A stretch of 10,902 bases of DNA, taken from the NCBI GenBank assembly GCA_945950065.1, contig CAMFGQ010000042.1, positions 1 through 10,902 of the forward strand, given 5' to 3'. The translations under genes were made by a program, and so were the position numbers. The stretch comes from an uncultured Clostridia bacterium. Lineage in GTDB: Bacteria; Bacillota; Clostridia; Peptostreptococcales; Acidaminobacteraceae. Within the stretch, counting starts at the first letter, position 1. The number at the start of each line of letters is the position of its first letter. Below are positions 7,009 through 10,902 of this stretch, piece by piece. Below the pieces are notes generated by a model. The model had not been told where the DNA came from. It saw only the letters and a list, made by a program, of their open reading frames with translations, and made no database searches.

Positions 7009-7931
7009 TGAAGTGTTTGTATACGACACCAATTGACGATAAAGGCATAAAAAGACTTGAGGAACTAGGATACTCGCTTTTGGTCAAAAAGGAAAAAGAT
7101 GTTACACAGGATGATTTTGATGGCGTGGAAGTGGTTGTTGGATTTAATCCCTTTGAAAATGTGGATTTATCCAAAACCGATGTGAAGTTTATTCAGCTCC
7201 AAAGCCAAGGCTTTGATCATCTTGAGTCACAGAAATTTGATGGATTGATGATTGCCAATCACCATGGGGGCTATGCTGTCCCCATCGGTGAGTGGATTGT
7301 CCTCAAGGTTCTAGAAAGCTATAAGCGTACACGTCTGATCTACCAGTATCAAAAAGAACATCGCTGGTGGAAAGAGTTTTCTATCCAAGGACTGACTGGA
7401 AAGAAAATTCTCTTTGTCGGAACAGGAACCATTGCCCAAGAAGCTGCTAAACGCCTGATTCCCTTTGATGTCGAAATCTATGGCACCAATAGCAGTGGAC
7501 AGGGAAATGAATACATCAAGAGAATTATTCCTCTTGATGAAGTGGAGGACTTCCTCCCGGATGTCGATGTACTGATTCCTGTTCTACCTTGGACCAAGGA
7601 AACCGAAGATCTGATAGATGAGAAAAAACTTTCTCTCATGAAGGAAGGTTCTGTGATCATCAACATTTCAAGAGGCCAGGTTATGGATGAAGAGGCGCTT
7701 ATGAAGCATCTGGACAAGTTCCTAGCTGTTCATCTTGATGTGGTCAAGGAAGAACCCCTTGTAGAAGACAGCCCGCTATGGGATAAAGAAAATGTCTATC
7801 TATCAGGTCATACTTCCTGGGTCAGTGAATTTGTCGATCAAAAGAGAGATGACTTTATTTACGACAATCTTAAACGCTATATCCGAGGTGAAGACCTGGA
7901 AAATCTCATCGATGTAAAAAGAGGTTATTAG
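7008..7931 (+). CDS. D-isomer-specific 2-hydroxyacid dehydrogenase family protein
   Basis: This is an NAD(P)-dependent 2-hydroxyacid/2-ketoacid oxidoreductase of the family that includes D-lactate, glycerate, glyoxylate/hydroxypyruvate and phosphoglycerate dehydrogenases. It has 307 aa and only the catalytic and nucleotide domains, with no C-terminal ACT domain. The Rossmann loop GTGTIA is at 138-143. The catalytic triad is complete: R222 in NISRGQVMDEEAL, E249 in DVVKEEP, and H268 in SGHTSW. The acidic residue usually found after the second strand of the NAD domain seems replaced by GTNSSG (159-164), which may favour NADP. The start overlaps the fhs stop by one base, so it is co-transcribed. 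Substrate is not predictable. Hydroxypyruvate, glyoxylate or 3-phosphoglycerate would fit next to glycine/serine metabolism, but that is inference from context. Confidence 0.85.
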   Translation: MKCLYTTPIDDKGIKRLEELGYSLLVKKEKDVTQDDFDGVEVVVGFNPFENVDLSKTDVKFIQLQSQGFDHLESQKFDGLMIANHHGGYAVPIGEWIVLKVLESYKRTRLIYQYQKEHRWWKEFSIQGLTGKKILFVGTGTIAQEAAKRLIPFDVEIYGTNSSGQGNEYIKRIIPLDEVEDFLPDVDVLIPVLPWTKETEDLIDEKKLSLMKEGSVIINISRGQVMDEEALMKHLDKFLAVHLDVVKEEPLVEDSPLWDKENVYLSGHTSWVSEFVDQKRDDFIYDNLKRYIRGEDLENLIDVKRGY

Positions 7932-8965
7932 TGGATTTATTAGGGCTTGATTATGACTCACTGTTAGAAATGGATCTTTATGGAGAAGCTGCTTTTAGAA
8001 AGAAACAGCTCTTTCAGTGGTTCCATGAAAAAGGCGTAGACTATGACCAAATGCATAGTCTGCCAAAAGCCCTGCGTCAGAGGCTGGCAGAGGATTATCC
8101 CCTGCCAGCTTTAACGCTTGAAAAAGTCTTTACCAGTCAATTGGATGACACACAAAAGCTTTTGTATCTTCTAGCGGATGGTAGCCTAATTGAAGTCGTC
8201 CTGATGAAGTACTCCTATGGTTGGACCATCTGCTTACCAAGTCAAGTAGGTTGCGCCATGGGTTGCAACTTCTGTGCATCAACCTTAGGTGGGCTTGTTC
8301 GCAACCTCACAAGAAGTGAGATGCTACGCCTCTACTATCTATCAAGAAAAAGAGTAGGAGAGATCCAGCGAGTAGTTCTAATGGGGAGTGGAGAACCACT
8401 GGATAATTATGACGAGGTACTGGGCTTTATCAAGCTTTTAACCGATCCAAGAGGAAGAAATTTATCTGCACGACACATTACCCTTTCTACCTGTGGACTG
8501 GTGCCAGAGATTCAGCGTCTTTCAAAGGAAAACATTCCTTTAACCCTGGCCCTGAGTCTTCATGCACCCAATGATGACATTAGAACAAGGATCATGCCCA
8601 TTGCTCAAAGATACCCCATAGAGGATGTACTTGAGGCCCTAAAGGAGTATCGAGAACGGACGGGAAGACGAGTTAGCATTGAGTACACACTGATTTCGGG
8701 TACAAACGATCATGTAGAACATGCTAGGGAATTGGCTGAAAGATTAAGGGGTATGGATTTCCATGTAAACTTGATCCCGCTGAATCCAGTGGAAGAGAGA
8801 AAACATGAAACGTCTATACCAGAAGATGTTCACAGGTTCAAAAAAGTCCTTGAAGATTATGGAATAAATGTTACAATTAGAAGAGAATTAGGCAGTGATA
8901 TCAGTGGCTCTTGTGGTCAGCTACGCAACCGCTACAAAAGCCTAGAAAAAAGGAGTGTAGAATGA
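7931..8965 (+). CDS. rlmN: 23S rRNA / tRNA adenine-C2 methyltransferase RlmN (radical SAM)
   Basis: RlmN methylates C2 of A2503 in 23S rRNA and A37 of some tRNAs by a radical-SAM, methyl-cysteine mechanism. The protein is 344 aa, normal for the family. The 4Fe-4S cluster cysteines are C108, C112 and C115 in VGCAMGCNFC. The two mechanistic cysteines are C101 (seven residues before the cluster, as in E. coli RlmN) and C328 in GSCGQL near the C-terminus, which argues for a working RlmN rather than a decayed copy. The SAM-binding stretch is MGSGEPLDN. The start is GTG, overlapping the preceding TAG by one base (TAGTG), with AGAGG at 7920-7924 spaced 6 nt. A Cfr-type C8 methylase is the alternative, but the sequence and housekeeping operon position fit RlmN. 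Confidence 0.93.
   Translation: MDLLGLDYDSLLEMDLYGEAAFRKKQLFQWFHEKGVDYDQMHSLPKALRQRLAEDYPLPALTLEKVFTSQLDDTQKLLYLLADGSLIEVVLMKYSYGWTICLPSQVGCAMGCNFCASTLGGLVRNLTRSEMLRLYYLSRKRVGEIQRVVLMGSGEPLDNYDEVLGFIKLLTDPRGRNLSARHITLSTCGLVPEIQRLSKENIPLTLALSLHAPNDDIRTRIMPIAQRYPIEDVLEALKEYRERTGRRVSIEYTLISGTNDHVEHARELAERLRGMDFHVNLIPLNPVEERKHETSIPEDVHRFKKVLEDYGINVTIRRELGSDISGSCGQLRNRYKSLEKRSVE
8084..8108 (+). other. Intragenic hairpin in the 5' part of rlmN
   Basis: CTGGCAG at 8084-8090 pairs with CTGCCAG at 8102-8108. One further G-C pair (8083/8109) extends it outward, and an inner GGA/TCC pairing follows a single A/C mismatch. It lies within codons 51-60 of rlmN and has no T-tract. It may simply reflect codon choice. 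Confidence 0.5.
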
Positions 8966-9372
8966 TAAAAATTGTTGCCGGCGGTAGAGGTTCCGGAAAA
9001 ACCAAGAAGATGATCGATTTTGCAAATGAAGAAGCAAGAGATCCTCATGGCAGTTTATTTTTTATCGATGATGACAATCGAAACATTTATGAATTGGATC
9101 GTAATGTCCGCTTTATCAATAAAGACGACTTTAACATCAACAATCCAGAACTGCTTTATGGTTTTCTCTGTGGGATTTTAGCCGGAGACTATGATACAGA
9201 AAAAGTCTACATCGATGGCATTGATTATGTCGCAAGTTTAGAGCCTACAGCTTTAGATGAATACTTACAAAGCATTGAAAAGCTAGGTCAAGATCATGAA
9301 GCTGAGTTTATCCTCTGCTTTAGTGTGGATGATGAGCATCTAACCGATTATATAAAAGAAAAAATGCTTTAA
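8962..9372 (+). CDS. Small P-loop ATP-binding protein of unknown function
   Basis: I do not recognise a function for this 136-aa protein. It begins with a short strand and then a clear Walker A motif, GGRGSGKT at residues 7-14. A Walker-B-like segment KVYIDGID at 81-88 ends a hydrophobic strand, and the fold is too small for a full AAA or PilT ATPase. There is no signal peptide or membrane segment, so it should be cytosolic. From memory, similar small proteins in clostridia are sometimes labelled PilT-like, which the length does not support. The start at 8962 is chosen because its ATG overlaps the rlmN stop (ATGA) and AGGAG at 8951-8955 is spaced 6 nt. A longer frame open from 8911 would need 51 extra bases inside rlmN and has no matching ribosome binding site. 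It is the last gene of the operon, just before the terminator. Confidence 0.8.
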   Translation: MIKIVAGGRGSGKTKKMIDFANEEARDPHGSLFFIDDDNRNIYELDRNVRFINKDDFNINNPELLYGFLCGILAGDYDTEKVYIDGIDYVASLEPTALDEYLQSIEKLGQDHEAEFILCFSVDDEHLTDYIKEKML

Positions 9373-9376
9373 TCAA

Positions 9377-9406
9377 AAGAAGAAGCTTACTACAAGCTTC
9401 TTTTTT
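9377..9406 (+). terminator. Intrinsic terminator of the gcv-to-P-loop operon
   Basis: AGAAGCTT at 9381-9388 pairs perfectly with AAGCTTCT at 9394-9401 around the loop ACTAC. A-T and G-T pairs extend the stem outward, and a run of six T covers 9401-9406. It lies 4 bases past the stop of the last operon gene. Confidence 0.9.
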
Positions 9407-9447
9407 CGTTGAACTGTGTTGTTCACACCCTTGACTTTGCTATTGGC

Positions 9448-9491
9448 ACCATATTGATCATTAGCATGATCTGTATGGTATAGTGATACCA
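9448..9491 (+). promoter_or_regulatory. Extended -10 promoter overlapped by two dyads (possible operator)
   Basis: TGG-TATAGT at 9476-9484 matches the extended -10 pattern (5 of 6 in the hexamer). TTGATC at 9454-9459 is a weak -35 at a 19-bp spacing. One dyad is GATCAT-TAGC-ATGATC at 9456-9471, flanked symmetrically by ACCATA (9448-9453) and TATGGT (9474-9479). The second is TGGTAT-AGTG-ATACCA at 9476-9491. The centres are 20 bp apart, about two helical turns, and both cover promoter elements. This would drive the small lipoprotein gene that follows. Binding by a dimeric repressor is inference. Confidence 0.5.
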
Positions 9492-9531
9492 AAGAAAGTG
9501 TTACCCTTATGTTGGAAAGAATGAGGAGAAA

Positions 9532-9926
9532 ATGAAAGTTAGAAGAAGACATAGAGGTTTGATTCTGCTTTTAGCTGTTTTGATGGTTCTTATCATGGGT
9601 GCTCAAAGGATGAATCAGCTCAAGCTGAAGACCCTACGGAAAATGCGACTGAAACTCCCAATGAGGCTGAAGAACCTGCACCAGAGATTATCATTGCCTA
9701 CACAACGGAAGAAAAAGATAAGATTTTTCCTGATATGTCTGACGAGGACATAACCCAGGTGATACACATCATACAAAAAGAATTACCTGAAAACCTAGAA
9801 GAGCTAACTGAAAAAGAATTCTTTGCAAATGGCTTGATTGACGAGGCTAGAGCAAAAGAATTAGGACTAGAAAAGGTGGATCTTAAGAAAATTAGCGTCG
9901 GATTAGCTAAAAAGAAAAGTGAATGA
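9532..9926 (+). pseudogene. Frameshifted small lipoprotein gene
   Basis: I do not recognise the family. The frame from ATG 9532 opens with a lipoprotein-like signal: a basic start (MKVRRRHR), then a hydrophobic stretch running through LILLLAVLMVLIMG. It then becomes basic and unnatural and stops at the TAA at 9751-9753. Moving back one base at about 9600 gives GCSKDESAQAEDPTEN, an acidic linker and a lysine- and glutamate-rich domain ending at 9926. Joined, the two parts make a 131-aa precursor with lipobox LIMGC and a 108-aa mature lipoprotein. The simplest cause is loss of one base in ATGGGTGC, for example from a GGGG run. The second part has no start codon with a ribosome binding site of its own (ATG 9735 lacks one). 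GAGGAG at 9523-9528 serves the first ATG. It could be a true mutation or a sequencing error. Confidence 0.75.
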
Positions 9927-9953
9927 ACTTCTATAACACAATAGGTTTAGAGT

Positions 9954-9974
9954 ATAGCACATAGTACATAGCAA
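9954..9974 (+). repeat. Three tandem heptamers
   Basis: ATAGCAC, ATAGTAC and ATAGCAA follow each other without gaps between the broken lipoprotein gene and the terminator. The last copy runs two bases into the terminator's left arm. No function is apparent. Confidence 0.6.
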
Positions 9975-10012
9975 AAGGACTTCTTTGATCAGTGGATCAC
10001 TGAAGTCCTTTT
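9973..10012. terminator. Bidirectional intrinsic terminator
   Basis: AAAAGGACTTC at 9973-9983 pairs perfectly with GAAGTCCTTTT at 10002-10012. Inside, after a 2x2 internal loop, TGATC (9986-9990) pairs with GATCA (9995-9999) around the loop AGTG. The A4 and T4 ends give U-tracts on both strands. It can end transcription from the lipoprotein gene on the + strand and from the phosphotransferase gene on the - strand, which converge here. Confidence 0.85.
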
Positions 10013-10265
10013 AGTGTTTTATGGATGATTCTTATCCCTATTTCTTTCCGTATCAATCAGTCAAGTCCTTGAAGGGGTGTAGCTTCTTTCTTTGTCCTAT
10101 AAGACAGTAATGTCAACGAGGAGCTTCTTAGCTTCTAAACAACTTGAGGTAATAGAGCCATCTTCATATTTTCATGCTTTGGCATTGTTATAAAGATGCT
10201 AGGATACATGTTGTATGGTTCTAGATGTCTTTCATGAGAATCAAATGTAAGGACTTAAAGACGAG
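10013..10265. other. Gene-free convergent intergenic stretch
   Basis: No gene with a start and ribosome binding site is visible on either strand. The only protein-like stretch is 39 stop-free codons on the - strand at 10135-10254, reading about FDSHERHLEPYNMYPSIF and then a Met- and Lys-rich tail. It has no start signal. It may be a gene remnant or chance. AGCTTCT occurs three times (10081, 10122 and 10130). Confidence 0.5.
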
Positions 10266-10902
10266 CTAGAACAATTCATCCAAGAGGATATAGTATCGAA
10301 TCTTTTCCCAATCAGGGCTTATCCCCAGTTTATTAAAGAGCAGTTCAGGATCAGATTCTTTAACTCTTCCATTTGCGTATTTCCCCTGGTAATTGTGCAC
10401 AAGGCTACGATAACACAGTGCTATATCCTGCCACTTATCTGCAATTCCAGCTCTTCCCAAATCCAGATATCCAGAAACTTTACCTTCGGAACCAAAAATA
10501 TTGGGAAGACAAAAATCACCATGTGAAAATACAAGTTCCTCCTCAGGTCGATGAGCCATCAGCCACTGTAGTAGCTCATCAGGATCTTTAAATCCACCTT
10601 CACCAAATGTATCTGGCTCAGTGTCCTCTAAATCCACCAGTCCTTTTTCAACTCTTTCTTTTGCTTTCTTTAGTTTTTCATCAAGACCATTGTTAAATGG
10701 GCATGCTGAGACATCTACTTGCCAAAGTCTTTGTAGCCCTTCTGCTAAAAGAGAAATCAATTCTTCGGGGCGACTTAAAAACTCCGGAGAGCAGGACATT
10801 TTTCCGGGAAGTTTTGACATGAGTAGATAGGCGTATGTCTCGTCTTTCTCAAAACACAGAACTTCAGGGACTGGTAATTTCCCCTTTAGCCAGTTCATGA
10901 TC
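10266..10902 (-). CDS. APH(3')-type aminoglycoside phosphotransferase, partial (N-terminus outside window)
   Basis: APH(3') enzymes inactivate kanamycin- and neomycin-type aminoglycosides by ATP-dependent phosphorylation of the 3'-hydroxyl, using an eukaryotic-protein-kinase-like fold in the cytosol. About 212 codons are visible and the frame stays open to the window edge. The Met at 10896-10898 aligns with an internal Met before WLEGKLPVP in APH(3')-IIIa as I remember it, so roughly 60 N-terminal residues are missing. Numbered from that Met, the catalytic loop HGDFCLPN is at 126-133 with D128 and N133. The metal-binding D146 lies in YLDLGRAG. The C-terminus YYILLDELF matches the III-type tail. 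The segment at 168-183 is several residues longer than in IIIa. No insertion sequence is visible next to it, so it may be an intrinsic chromosomal gene. Whether it confers resistance cannot be told. Confidence 0.85.
   Translation of the reverse strand, partial: IMNWLKGKLPVPEVLCFEKDETYAYLLMSKLPGKMSCSPEFLSRPEELISLLAEGLQRLWQVDVSACPFNNGLDEKLKKAKERVEKGLVDLEDTEPDTFGEGGFKDPDELLQWLMAHRPEEELVFSHGDFCLPNIFGSEGKVSGYLDLGRAGIADKWQDIALCYRSLVHNYQGKYANGRVKESDPELLFNKLGISPDWEKIRYYILLDELF

Noticed and set aside
8911..8961. Upstream extension of the small P-loop protein
   Set aside because: The extension overlaps the conserved end of rlmN and lacks a suitable ribosome binding site, while ATG 8962 has AGGAG at correct spacing.
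9595..9612. Programmed -1 ribosomal frameshift in the lipoprotein gene
   Set aside because: No slippery heptamer and no convincing downstream stimulatory structure at the junction; mutation or sequencing error is simpler.
10063..10256. Inverted AAGTCCTT/AAGGACTT octamers as ends of a small transposable element
   Set aside because: The match does not extend beyond 8 bases, there is no target duplication, and the same octamer occurs in the nearby terminator arms.
10373..10830. Two + strand open frames opposite the phosphotransferase
   Set aside because: They are shadows of the conserved - strand gene and have no start signals.

Overview
The window reads like the chromosome of a low-to-moderate-GC Bacillota (Firmicutes) bacterium, most likely an anaerobic clostridial lineage. 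The evidence is the strong AGGAGG-type ribosome binding sites, glycine decarboxylase split into two subunit genes (gcvPA and gcvPB), a formate-tetrahydrofolate ligase gene in the same operon, and a chromosomal-looking APH(3')-III-type gene. Genus and species cannot be fixed from the sequence alone.

Positions 1-230 hold the start of the operon. There is a weak extended -10 promoter candidate and a leader of about 160 nt with several small, partly competing hairpins. I recognise no known riboswitch there, and the glycine riboswitch that often precedes gcv genes in Bacillota is not visible.

Positions 234-9372 form one tightly packed + strand transcription unit: gcvT, gcvH, gcvPA, gcvPB, folD, fhs, a D-2-hydroxyacid dehydrogenase gene, rlmN and a small P-loop protein gene. 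Every junction is a short gap or a stop/start overlap, and the unit ends at a clear intrinsic terminator (about 9377-9406). The first six genes make a coherent pathway. GcvT, GcvH and GcvPA/PB interconvert glycine with CO2, NH3 and 5,10-methylene-THF. FolD interconverts methylene-THF and 10-formyl-THF. Fhs couples 10-formyl-THF to formate and ATP. The module can therefore run from glycine to formate with ATP gain, or from formate and CO2 to glycine (the core of the reductive glycine pathway). The shared dihydrolipoyl dehydrogenase (L-protein), lipoate attachment enzymes and serine hydroxymethyltransferase are not in the window. The last three genes are probably housekeeping or accessory genes.

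Positions 9407-10265 are gene-poor. They contain a promoter-like site overlapped by two perfect dyads, then a small lipoprotein gene that appears frameshifted exactly at its lipobox, a bidirectional terminator, and about 250 bases with at most a weak degraded coding remnant. From 10266 to the window end, on the - strand, lies the C-terminal part of an APH(3')-type aminoglycoside phosphotransferase whose N-terminus is outside the window.

I did not find a clear novel defence, mobile or CRISPR-like system. The items most worth a second look are the all-in-one glycine/formate operon, a 17-bp hairpin inside the start of folD, the nested dyads at 9448-9491, and the lipobox frameshift.
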